This document shows positions 34,180 to 47,000 of a stretch of 64,000 nucleotides of DNA, one piece after another. Under the pieces are notes generated by a model. The model saw only the letters and a list, made by a program, of their open reading frames with translations. It did not search any database and was not told the origin of the DNA. The position numbers and the translations under genes were made by a program. This DNA is from Eunapius fragilis. Lineage: Eukaryota; Porifera; Demospongiae; Spongillida; Spongillidae. Location of the stretch: positions 2,722,272 through 2,786,271 of the forward strand of contig OY811984.1 in the NCBI GenBank assembly GCA_963681505.1, in the 5' to 3' direction. Each line of letters opens with the position of its first letter. Position 1 is the stretch's first letter.

Positions 34180-34862
34180 ATGACGCAATATTGTTCAGTA
34201 ATGTCCCAACCGAACTATATCCTTCTTACAGATGTACCTACAGAACAGATAAGATGTTTAGCTGCGTGCCTTGATCAAGCTCCACTCTGTGAGCTTGTTG
34301 ATAGTAACGGAAACGACTCTATTTCAGATGAAAACTGGAGAAAACTGATTAAGCGTCTGGCCAAAGCTGACAAAAAATATAACAATTTATTGGAAAAGTC
34401 TTATATCCAAAGTCTAGAAAAGGAAGCTTGGAATTTGAAAAGCCCATCGTTTAAGTTGCTTGAAGACTTAAAGGCTCGCCGACTCGACATAAAGCTCTTC
34501 CGCTCCTGTCTTGAACACAAGGATGTTCACTGCGAATCTGCGCTCAGCGTTTTAAGTGATGAGAGTAAGTCCCATGTATTGGGCTGTTTAACCGTACTCC
34601 CTTACAGATGGTGCGGGGGGGAGGGCTTGGAAACATGACGTCCCGGTTAACAGATATAACACAAGCCTGTCCAGTCCGGGGGGTACTTAAAAGTCTGTCC
34701 TTGGGATATAACACAAGCTTGTCCAGGGGTGGTTAATATACTGTCCCGGAGGTTAAATAATGGAATAGCCATTTTAATGATGGTATTTACGCCGTGAGTA
34801 CACGTGCATCAGGTAGCCAATGGCAGCAATATCCTTGAATATGATGCAAGCTGTTTCATAAT

Positions 34863-34904
<42 letters not shown>

Positions 34905-34986
34905 CACACACATAACGTGCACGCACACATACACACACACACACACGCACACGCACACACACATGTACACACTCATAACGTGCACG

Positions 34987-35059
<73 letters not shown>

Positions 35060-38000
35060 CAACCACCCACAGTGATAGCACAGCCAGAGAGTGGGGAGGT
35101 AGAAGTAGAGGTTGGAGGTAAACTGAAGCTGGTCTGCAAAGCACAGTGCTCACACCCTCAGTATCAGTGGTTCAAAGAGAAAGAACCTCTTGTGAAAGCA
35201 ACCTCTGATACTTACCTGGTTCCAAGAGTGGACATTACCCATACTGGCCAGTATACCTGCAGAGTCAGAAACCCTCTCATGGCTGACTCAGATAGGGCAT
35301 ACACATTCTCAAGAACCATCGACGTCACTGTGCTGCCTTTTCCTGTTGCCCCTATACAAGGTAAGTAACACAATTTGTCTGCAATGCATTGATGCTATGA
35401 ATGAAGCTTGTGTACATTGCTTGTGTACATTCACTTTACGTTGACGCCTTGTCCAGTTGGTTCTGCACACTTATTTCATGTCTTTGGCTTTCAGTAACAC
35501 CTGCATAACATTGTACGTATTCTCAGTGCATAAGGATATAAAACTGCTTTCTTGTTTTCAGAGACTAATCCTATACCTATGCAGCCACCACCAGTTATCC
35601 AAGTTGAGCCCAAATCATTGACCACTCAATGGGGCTCTGAAGCGATGTTGTCGTGTAAGGTTGATGGAGTACCTAGTCAGGTGATTACCTACAAATGGTT
35701 CAAGGGGGACCTCAAAGAGATTTCTTGTAGCAGTGCAGAACTGAGGATACCTCGGGTTACATGTGAGGATGAGGGCCAATACCGCTGTGATGTCTTCAAT
35801 GGTACAGTGAAGATTGGATCTGACCATGCAACCATACATGTCCAGCTAGGTAAGTTGTTTCTGAACTCCAACCAAACACTTATTCATGTAGGAATTATCG
35901 TACAACTGATACTGTTGCATTGCTATACATTTGCTGTTTTTTTCAGAGGAAGAAGATTGTATTGAAATCACTAAGCAACCTTATATACACTCCGGAGGAA
36001 ACACCGGTGTTAGTCTGTCATGTGAGGCTACTAACAAAGCTGGGAAAGAACTTGTCTACCAGTGGTTTAAGTGTGAGAAGAAAGGTGACAAGCAAGGTAT
36101 GGTGTGTGTTTGTTGTCATATTGGATCATTTCATGCTATGGGGGGTGGGGAGGAGGGGGGTTATAGTTATCGGAAACTGCAGCAACCATGATGAGTGTGA
36201 CTAAAACACTGACTTGTGAAGAGACAACTGAGAATTGGGCCCAGTTTCATGTTGGTATGCTTTTTGGTATCAAAAATACTTGTACCCATTTCTCATATTC
36301 TCCTTGGTCATCATCATCTGCTTTTTTTTCAGCACTTATAAAAATTTGGTACAAAAGAACTACAAACGTACAAATACGTATTAACATGGTACCTTTATGT
36401 GTTAGATACACCTTTAGTGTATAATAGTAGCATATGTGAAAAAGACCAGCTTTAATCACCAGACTGCTCTTACATACACTTAATGTACATTAGTATATAT
36501 ATGCACAATGAATACTACTGCGCATGTGCGTGCATTATGTCACAATGTCTGTACGCTACATTACTCCCCCTCCCTCCTCCTTTGAATGGTTCGACATTAC
36601 ACATCATAAATATTCTGTCCCAATTTATCGGGCTTTCTGCGGCTTTGTGTTGATCTTCTTGGCACAACTGATTCTTGTCCTTGTTCTGCAACAATTGGCT
36701 CAGCTAATTCTTCAGCAATTTCTTCTCCCAGTGCAAGCCTGCTGTTGCTCGACCTCCCTGTCCTCTTGGACTACTACTTCCTGGGGCTCAACAGGAACCT
36801 CCTCATGGTCCAGCGGATCATTTCGACGCTGATCAGGTATTTTCCCAGGAACAATTTCAATTTCAATGTCATCTTCCTGCTCGCCATTACTCGAACATTG
36901 AGGAGGCAGTACTTCTTGTTCTTCATCCCTCTTTGAAGAATGTACGTAGGGTTTCAACCTGTCAAAGTGTACGACAATTTCTTTCTGGGATGATCCCTGT
37001 GTTGGATTTTAAGGAGTACTTTCCCTAGCACATCTATCACCTTATACGGGCCCTGCCAGTAGCGATGAAGCTTTGCCGACTTGCCTTTTGGCACAGCTGG
37101 ACAATGGAGCCACACATGATCACCAATTGCATACGGTGATCCATTTGTCGTTCTGTCATATAGAGCCTTCTGACGTTGCTGTTGTAACTGCAGACGGTTG
37201 TGAACAAGCTGATAAGCCTGCTCCATGCGAAACCGCATGTCCTGAGCGTATTTGTTCACCTGCATAGGGGAAGAAGGGAGACGAAACATTACATCAGCAG
37301 GAAGGCGTCCTTCTTGTCCGAACATCAAATAGAAGGGCGTGCAGCCAGTAGATTCCTGCACACTAGTCCGGTATGCCATCATCACCATTGGAATATGTAA
37401 GTCCCAGTCACGTTCATTCTCTGAAACAGCCATACTAAGGAGGAGTACGGTTGAATCTCTCGACCAAACCGTCTGATTGAGGGTGGTAAGGGGTAGTTCT
37501 CGTTTTGACTACTCCCAGTAGCTGGCACACTTCCTTTAGCAATGCAGATTCGAAATTTCTTCCTTGATCGGTGTGAAGAACGTCTGGCACACCAAACTGG
37601 CACACAAAACGCGACAAATAGTTCAGCCACAGTCCCAGCTTCCATATTAGGGGTACGCTTCAACCTGTTTTGTTAAATAGTCCCCCACAACCAATACATA
37701 CTTGTTACCTCTGTTGGTTAGTGGCAGGGGGCCCAAGATGTCTATGGTAACTCGTTGTAGAGGACACTTGGTAAGGTCGCTCTGTAACGGGGCTCGTCTT
37801 TTTGTTGATCAATGGAGATTTTCTAGACGCGCACATCTTTTGCACCAGTCTTCTACGTCTTTGCGTTGGCCTGGCCAGTAAAACACCAAAAACACCAAAC
37901 ACCAAACACCAAAGCCAACATTTCTCGCTAGTGGCACAGTACTGCTTTTCAGCTTTCGACAAAACCCTGCTAGCATACGCAATGACTTGCTCGTGTCCTT

Positions 38001-41000
38001 CATGTGCAGGATGGCACCGATACCCTCCTGGCTGGCATCAGTATCCACAACAAATGTTCGGTCAAACTGTGGAAAGGACAAAATGGGTGGCAGTAACAAC
38101 TTCCCCTATAAACTGGAAAACGCTGCTTCACACTGTTCTGTCCATTGCCAAGACTTCGTCTTCTCCGTCAATGCATGCAGGGGAGCTGCTATCTCGGCAA
38201 AGTTCTGGATAAACTTTCTGTAATAGGAGGCAAATCCAAGAAACTGGCGCAACGTTTCGTGATTATTGGGCACTGGCCAATTTTTAACACAACTCGTTTT
38301 CAGAGGATCAATCTCAATGCCTTTCTCAGACACCACGTACCCCAGATATTGAACACTTTTGCGAAACAGTTGGCACTTACTAGGTTTTAATTTCAAGCCC
38401 GCTTCATTTAACCTCCTGAGCACGTCTGCCAGGCGAGTAAAGTGTTCCTCCACTGTCTGGCTAAAGACGATTATATCGTCCAGGTAAACCAAGCAGGTAC
38501 TCCAACTTAGACCAGCTAATACCAAGCCCATCAACTTTTGAAAGGTGCTGGGTGCATTGGTCAACCCAAAGGGCATTACACGGAACTGTTGGAGACCAAA
38601 AGGAGTAATGAACGTGGTCATCTCTTTATCAGAAGGATCCATATCCACCTGCCAGTATCCGCTGGCCAAGTCAATTGTCGAGAACCATTTTGCTCCTGCA
38701 AGGGTATCTAATGCATCGTCAATTCTGGGTATGGGGTGTACATATTTTTTTGTTACATCATTGACACGACGATAATCGACGCAGAACCTTTCTTCTTTGC
38801 CAGAACTATGGGCGATGACCATGATCCATCAGCTGGTTCAATGATCTCTTGCTCTAACATTCCCTGGATCATTTTTTGGACCATGTCTCGCTGATGGAAA
38901 GGCAGCCTGCGAGCCTGCTGATGAAGGGGCAAAGCATCCCCAGTATTAATCTTATGACGTAATACCCGTGTCCTTCCCAGGTCCCCATCCCCAACAGAAA
39001 TGACATCAGCAAACTCTCGTAACAGACTCTTGAATTTAGTGTTTTCTCCCACGGTTAGGCCCTGCACTTTACTAGCCATTTCATCAATTGTCTTACGGAT
39101 AGCTTCCTCTGAACGCACTGTTGGTTTCTTATCCAATGATGGTTCTACCAGCCTCACCGTGTCCGCTTCCTGCAAAAAATGACAGCTTACCTATCTTTTC
39201 CTGGCTGTAAAGGGTCACTGGAACAGGTGTTGGATTTATCAACTGTACTGTTGTCTTCCCCCCGTAAATTGGAGATACAGAGTGAGCACCCATAACACCA
39301 CCGTGGTCTTTAGCAAAGTCTGTTTTAGGTTCAAACAGACCAACATGGCCCGGAAAGTCTTCATCTGATGCCAGGTCTACGGGAAGCTGGACTTGATGAG
39401 AAGCAGGAATAACAACTGTTTCCTTAACAAGAACATGACAAGTACAAGCACAGCCTCCAGAGAAATGGTACAGGTGTCACATGCCCCGCTATTGTTAGTG
39501 TTCTACGACCCAAGTCAATAACACAATTGTGTCTCTCCAAAAAGTCTGTTCCCAACAGACATTCTTGTGTCATTTCTTTTACAACAAGAACACTGTGCAC
39601 ACCAACATGCTCTACCACCTTCAACAAGACGTCACCTTGTCCACTCAGAACAAGACTTTCACCATTCACTGCCATCACTGGATACTTAGCTGGACTGAGC
39701 TGTTTCTATCCCCTCACCACAGCTTTCCAGACGTTCTCGTGAAGAAGGGTCACTGATGAACCTGTGTCAACTAACATGTGGGTGGTGTAGCCTTCTACAG
39801 CACCTTTTAGGGTAAAGCGTACACGCAACCGCCGAGGTATGCCTTGCTGACCTGTCTCCGTTTCCGTTATCCGCGTTACCTGCTTGAAGCTGTGGACAAT
39901 TTCGACGCACATGACCTGGTTTCCTGCAGTGCCAGCAATTCACCCTTCTCGAGTACTTTGTCTGGTGTTCCTGTTTGAGCAGGCTGTCTAACCACTGCGT
40001 CAATGATGTCACCTGCGTAGCTAATTCCTGGTAGCTCCTGCTGTTTCCACTTGCCGTTGCAGCGTTAATGCCCCTTGTAGTATCTTCTGAAGGAGTTCCC
40101 ACCTGTTTCGCTGTCTGCAGCATGCCCTGGGCTGACTCTATTGACTCCAATTGACACGCAAGTGTGACAGCACCGCCAAATGTGTTGGGCCTCTCCTGCA
40201 TAAGTTTCAACTGGATGGACGAAGATATAACACCATTAATAAACTGGTTACAAGCCATTTCGAGTCTTTCATTTGCTTTCCATGAAGGGAACGCTTTATC
40301 AGCTAACATACGTAACCTTCCAGCAAACTCGGTCAGGGATTCTGTACTCTTTTGCTGTGCTGCATGCAGCCGACGCTGCCACTCCAATTCCACGCCAGCC
40401 GCTGAGAACTGTCTCTCAAGGCATGTCTTCACTGCTGTGTACTCAACTTTGTCAGCACAACGCAAACCCATCTGACTTACGATTCGAAATGCATCGTCTT
40501 CCAGCAGTGAGACGAGTTCCTGGCCTTTCGTTTCATCGGGTATCTCCGCTTCTTTCATGTACAGCTCTACTCTCTGAATCCACAGGGTGAAGTCTGTTCC
40601 AGAGACAAATCTTGCCGGCGGCCTCACACTGAACCGAGCTGTCTTCTTCTCATCACCCATATCCCACTTCTGACACCAATGTGACAAAGACCAGCTTTAA
40701 TCACCAAACTGCTCTTACGTACACTTACATTGGTATATATATGCACAATGAATACTACTGTGCATGTACGTGCATGATGTCACAATGTCCGTACGCTACA
40801 CATGCATGTAGGTCTCGTTATGCATACTGCCTTCTCAAACCTGTCAGTGCTAGTTAAGTGTTCCCGTGATACTGCTGCCTCTGCTACCTCTTCGAAGCTA
40901 GCTTCCTTATCCAACAGTCTACTCTTCTTGTTCTTAGAAAGCAGTGGGTATGGCTTACTGTTTGTCGAAGAATTTGCCTGCAACATGATGTTTTTAAAAT

Positions 41001-44000
41001 TGATCCCGAAATACCAAACTTGTATTACTTGCGTTGGTATTTTGCTCAATGCTTTATATGTTTATTTGACCCCTAAACATACCATGTGGATAATATTCTG
41101 ACGCCTTTTCTTAAAGCTGTTCCTAGCTTCAGCTATAAGACATGGAAGAAGACAACGACCAAGGAAAAAATGAGATTGAGTACGGGTTGATAATTTTTGT
41201 TCTATAAAACCGTGCCATGTTATGACACAGAGCCAATGTAGAATTGTTCATTTTTGTGTTATCATTCTATTCCAACAAAGTGGGAAGTGATCCGATTCTT
41301 TTTTTTTTTATTTTATCACATTTTAATGGCATTCATGATTCTGCATCAATGGAACCTAGCTGTCACAGGTCCTGATTCTTTTTCATAGGGTGTGGTTCCG
41401 TGTGTTAGAGTAGTGACTAGTACATTTTCTCTCCATAGTTTTCCTTGGCAATACCTATCAATGTAAGCAACCCACCAAGTCTTACGTCACAAAGTTCTAC
41501 TGTCAAGTGTCATTAAAAGATAAGGATAAAGTGTGTGTGAAGTCCAATCCAGTTAAGGTTGAGTCATGTGAGTGTAGAGGGTCTGTTATGGCACACAATT
41601 ATTTGATATCTTGTTTGTTGCAGCGTGGTTTACCGTCCAACCAGCAGCCGTTCATGGTCGTACTGGAGAGAGTGTCATTCTACGCTGCCATGCAGCATGC
41701 TGCCAGCCAGACGAAAAAATTTTATATGAATGGTTTATGTCAGCCAATAATGAAAAGTTTTCTTTATGTAGCCCTGCTAATGGATACTTGCTTAAGGGAG
41801 ACTCAGGTGAAGTACTCATGATCGAAAACCTCTCAGACAAACATGTTGGATATTACAAGTGTGTAGTAAATACACAAGTAACATCAGACATAGTTTATGT
41901 TGAAGCTGCACTGCATAGCTCTGCAGGTGGGAATAGAAAAACACGAAGTTAATCGAATTTTTAAAAATATTTTTTGTTCATTGTCCTTCAGAGGATGTTC
42001 CCACTATCAGCTTCTCCAAACAGCCTCATAACTGGGCTGTTGATTTAGGAAAACCCTTTAAAATTACATGCAAAGCCACTGCATCTAGAGGTGGAGTGAC
42101 CTATCAGTGGATAAAAGATGGCCAGGTTCTTGATGACGAACGGAATAGTGAACTAAAAAGGTGTGGTATGCTATTGCTTGTTGTTTACAAAGTTTTCCAC
42201 AATTAGTATTTTTACCCACATGTAGAACTTCAGCAAAACAAACTGACTTTGGTTCTTATTATTGTCTTGTGAGAACTGTGGATGGAAATAGTGTTGCCAT
42301 GTCTGGCACTGCACGAGTTGAAATTTCAACATCGGCTGGTAAGTGGCATTATGCAAGGAAGGCTATATACATGTAAGTACAGTGAAATGATCTCAGTAAT
42401 GAAGCTTGTTGATAACATTTATGATGATGTACAAAATATTGTATTGCGAAAAACATACAACCTTTTTATCATACACATATTAAAACCAATTCTCTAAGGT
42501 AAAGTTGGCAGCATATAGGATTGGAAGGCAGTGGCGGTGTACAAAGCATGGGAACAAGGTTGAGTGAAATGGAAAAATGAATTACACGTATATATAATTG
42601 TACATGTAAGACACTGTATAAACTGGTGTGTACTAAATATTATTTGTTCCCATGCTTATATCCCAGAGAAATAATCTTGTCCAAGATTTTGCCAAGATGG
42701 CAAGATTTTCACTTAGATCTGAAATAAAACTGAAACCATGATATGTATGGGTTTGAAATCAATATGCAATCAAGGCGTCCATTTTACACCCCATGGATCG
42801 TATTAATTTCATGACCACACACACATTTCTATCTATTCAATTATGTCTAAAAATGCACTTTTCAATAATGCTAAAGAAGGAAATGGATGTGGTCATTACA
42901 TTAATAAAACCCATAGCTAGGATGGATGCCTGATTAATTTCAAACCGACATACATATCATGATTTCATAATCTAAGCGAAAATTTAATTTTTCCATTGGT
43001 TATTGCACTCCAATCCTATATGCTACCAACTTTCTCTTAGAGAATGTTTTTTTATTGCTGTTTCATGAGTTTTGTTCATGAGATGAGAGATAATCAGATG
43101 GATAGAACATCTTAGTAACTTCACTATACCAGTGGTGTTAATCTATAAGTGACACAGATCTTGACAGGTCCAAGTAGAGCAAAGGAACCTATTAATTAAG
43201 GAACAACCAACTTCCATTGTCTGATGCAGACAAACTATGCATGCTAGAAAGATAATTTAAGCATTGTTGGATAGAGAATTCAACAGAGATTACAACCATA
43301 TTAACCATAGCAAATGTTGTATGAATTCTGGTACTGAAAGCTCACTTTTCGGCAAACATACCTTAATGTATGGGATAGGTACTGAATAAGGAACAACCAC
43401 ATCAAAGGGTTGTTATATAAACACACAGCTGCATGGGGTTTGCCTTGGGGAGGGGGGCGGGTGCTACCTGTTTAAAAATGAAATCTTCAACTGAATTGTA
43501 GTCTAATTATGGCCATAAAAAAGCATAAAGGCTATTCTCCTGAGGTCGCTATGAAAGCCATAGTATTCTTGAACTTAAGGGGTGTGGGGTGACGAAATAA
43601 GAGGTATCGAAGCTGCAAAGGCACTAGAGCCTGAGGAGGAAGGCTGTTCGTTTAATTTTATTGTGCTCGACATCAGCGTTGAATGTATATCTATAGTAGA
43701 AACAGTTGCATCCAGCACTAGTTAGTGGGTTAATCAGATTCATTGATCTGCGCATGATCTTAAAACAGTAAACCCATAATGTTGATTAAGATTTTTAATG
43801 AGTTTAGTGTTCCTTAATAGGGGTGTGTTCCACATTCGGTTCCTTTGCTCTACACACTTAGAGTCATTTTAGGGCATTTACACTTCTCATTTCAAAGGTA
43901 CATTGTTGATGTCTATGGCACATATGTACATTCAATTCCAACCAAATGTTGTGTTTTCAACTGAATTCAGCATTCCGCTTAGAATAACTAACCACATACA

Positions 44001-47000
44001 TGTAGCTACCTCAAAGTACTGCTGAAAATGAAAATGGTCTTTTTCTCTATGGTGCATACAAAGGCCATTACTAGGGGTTCAAAACTTCTGCAGGAGCATC
44101 CAGATTGTCTCAAATTTTGTGCGTACATACTGATAAGTTCTGTCTGTTTGATCCATCCTGTTTATAAATTTTTACTTTACCCAAAAGATACAGCTGTGCA
44201 GAGTGTGTACCCATTTTCCTGCTTGATGCTCACCACAAACAGCAATCTCATCAGTGTATGAGAAGTGGGTGCCTAAATCATTTGGGTGAATCAAACAGGG
44301 AAATATGCATGTTCTTTGCACTGCTATATCTTCATCATGTTCAGATAAAGTAACAGGATGTATCAATGGTGACAGCTTACTCTCCTATGTATATTGTACT
44401 GCTTTTTGAACTATGAAGGGTTTGGACAATCCTATGTTATGAACCCCTAAGGGGAATGCCCGTTGTATGTTCCCAAAGGTAAAGACATAAAGGATATTAG
44501 ATATAAAATGATGTATCTTGATATCTGGTAAATATCCCAAAACATTCATGCAGTATAATTTTGTCATGAGCTATCTCAAGTTATATATAAATATTTCCTA
44601 TTGTCTCTCTGGCTTAAGGTGGTAGCCATCGCTGATAAAAGATCGTCATTATTAAAACTGTCTCCAGTTTAGTGATACAAAAAGCACATGGCAGTTCCTT
44701 ATGCTTGCGCGTTTAAATGTAGGAGCCATATCAATTTAATTCTCCCCTAATAGAAGGCGGCTAAAGGTACAATAAATTATGGTGTTATACTAAACCCCGC
44801 TTATAATAATTGAGGATTGTATTTGTGTGAATGACTTGTTAAATGTGACAAAGACGTGTTGTTTATCATTTTATGTTCGCAGCAAAATAGCATTTCCGAC
44901 CTAGAAAACATACTTAAATATATTGGAATCATCACTGAGGAGAGAAAATAAATTTCCCGTTTTGAAGACAAAACTGAAATTAATTTATGTTTTGTCAGCC
45001 ATTTTTTGGGCATGCACACACAAGGACATGCACACAAGCATGACCACGCGCACATGCACACATAAGCATGCATGCACACACACTAAAATATAACCGTAGA
45101 TTGAACCAAAACAGTTGTAGCATGAAATTGAAACAAGCCGGCTTGTTTCAACATTGTTCTACTATACATGCACAGATATAAATTATGATGGATGTACTGT
45201 TCCGACGGCAAACTTCAAGTGTGTAAATTGTACTGGTAACATAGACTATAATATGAAAACAATGCTTTTCCTATTCACATAATTATGATACTTCCTAATT
45301 ATTTTTATAAATACGTTTTCATATATATTTTGTTTGCTATTCAGTGCTCAAAATACTTTGTAATAGTTGATTGGCATAGTTGCTAATCAAAATGGATTTG
45401 ATTAGCTAAAGGTCAGCTTTGTGTAGTAGTGCATTACTTTCAACATGTAACACAAGGATTGTATGCACATGTTAGTCTAACCAATAATGGATTTAGATAT
45501 GTGCACGTGATAGACAACCGCGATGTAAAAGACCGTGCGCGCAGGTTACGTGCATATTGAATGAATAATGTGCATCACAAATGTTGCTACACAAAATCTA
45601 ATTTGTATTGCAAATGACAAAAAACGCATCACAAATTGCGATGCGATACCGCTTAATTTGAACTCTGCTATTTCATTCTTACACAGCTCAGGAGAAAGTA
45701 GCTCTTCTTATTGGAAATGGGAGATACAAAGATATGTCAAAACTTGAAGGCATTGAAGATGACATTAGAAAACTGAAAAAGGCTCTTACTGACTTGGACT
45801 TCAAGGTCATTTCTCTCTTGGACTTGACATATGATGAGATGTTGAAAGCTCTGCAGCAATTCTACAGACTTCTGAAATCTGGCATCTATGCAGTGTTCTA
45901 CTTCTCTGGGCATGGCTTTAGATACTCTGAAATCACCTATCTTATGCCTATAGATGCCACTATAGATCCGATAAAGTGTGACAGTAACATATCATCCAAA
46001 ACAATTAAGAGCCATATTAGTTTAACTGGAGCAACAGGGCTAATCCTTCTTGACTGTTGTGCTGAGAGGTAAGCCATGTAAGGGACAAACCATGTAAACA
46101 TTTCAGTAGCACTACTAAAGTTGAATGTTATATGTCATGATGTGAATTTGTATAGTGGATACAGTATCCAGGCTCCAAGAAATAACACATCAAGTATTAC
46201 AGAAGTTAAAGATTGTTATGAAATCTCAGCTTGGTGAGATGTCAATCTTTACAGCAACACTCATTTAGTCAGTTCTCTGTAGCCTTGAAGGGAGTCGTGC
46301 ATACATGCATACATTCAACGATGCTCTTGTTGAGTGTCTTAAAAAGAAACTCAAATTCCATGAACTTGGCCCTCAGATGCAAGATGGTAACACTATCATT
46401 CTATTGTCTTTCATCAATGTGTCGTAATGACTATTTATTTTCCATCACTTTAGTCATGAATCGTTTATCCGCCAGCAATAAGAAACCTGTTCAACACCCC
46501 ACTGCGTCAGGCCTACTCCTGGATTCAGAGGTCACTCTTCATGATCCAATTAAATTTGGCAGTGAGGATGCTGAGGGGCACAGTGATTTCCTCTGTGAAC
46601 AATGTGCCAAAGCCAATCGTAAGATATTGCCATCCTTATCTCTACCTGGCAATTAGTCTTTGCTGTGTCACATACCCCTCCCCTTTCCTGTCACATCTCC
46701 CTCCCTTTGCCTGCCACATATACCTTCCCTTGCCTGTCATATACCCTTCCCCTTTCCTGTAACATGCCCCGTACCTTGTCTGCCACACCTTCCTGTACTG
46801 GCATAACTTAATGATATTATCGCAGGTGTTCCTGAGACTGCTGTCTATCCAGATCAAATTACTCTTTGCTTTTCCGCTGAGTTTAGCAATGTTCTGAATG
46901 TTGAAGTGGTATGTCCATTGCCAAAAGGGAGTATCGATGTGGACATCGAGAAAGAGTTTATGGTATGTCCATAGCATTAAAGTAAATTCAGGGTTCGTAT

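Larger units (their letters stand above)
36435..40800 (-). mobile_element. Gypsy-type LTR retrotransposon, antisense in a paracaspase intron
   Basis: Two related LTRs (36435-36560 and 40680-40800) flank gag, protease, reverse transcriptase, RNase H and integrase in Gypsy order on the minus strand. Next to the 5-prime LTR (right side on this strand) is TGGTGTCAGAAGTGGGAT, which fits a primer binding site for a tRNA-Leu 3-prime end. Next to the other LTR is a purine tract (AGGAGGAGGGAGGGGGAG). The LTRs differ at several positions and have lost a clean target duplication. Pol is broken by frameshifts, so this copy is dead. It accounts for 4.4 kb of the 5.3-kb intron between exons 4 and 5. Confidence 0.93.

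Noticed and set aside
34804-35153. ORFs with HTHT and VCVC runs
   Set aside because: Translation of the CA microsatellite next to paracaspase exon 2.
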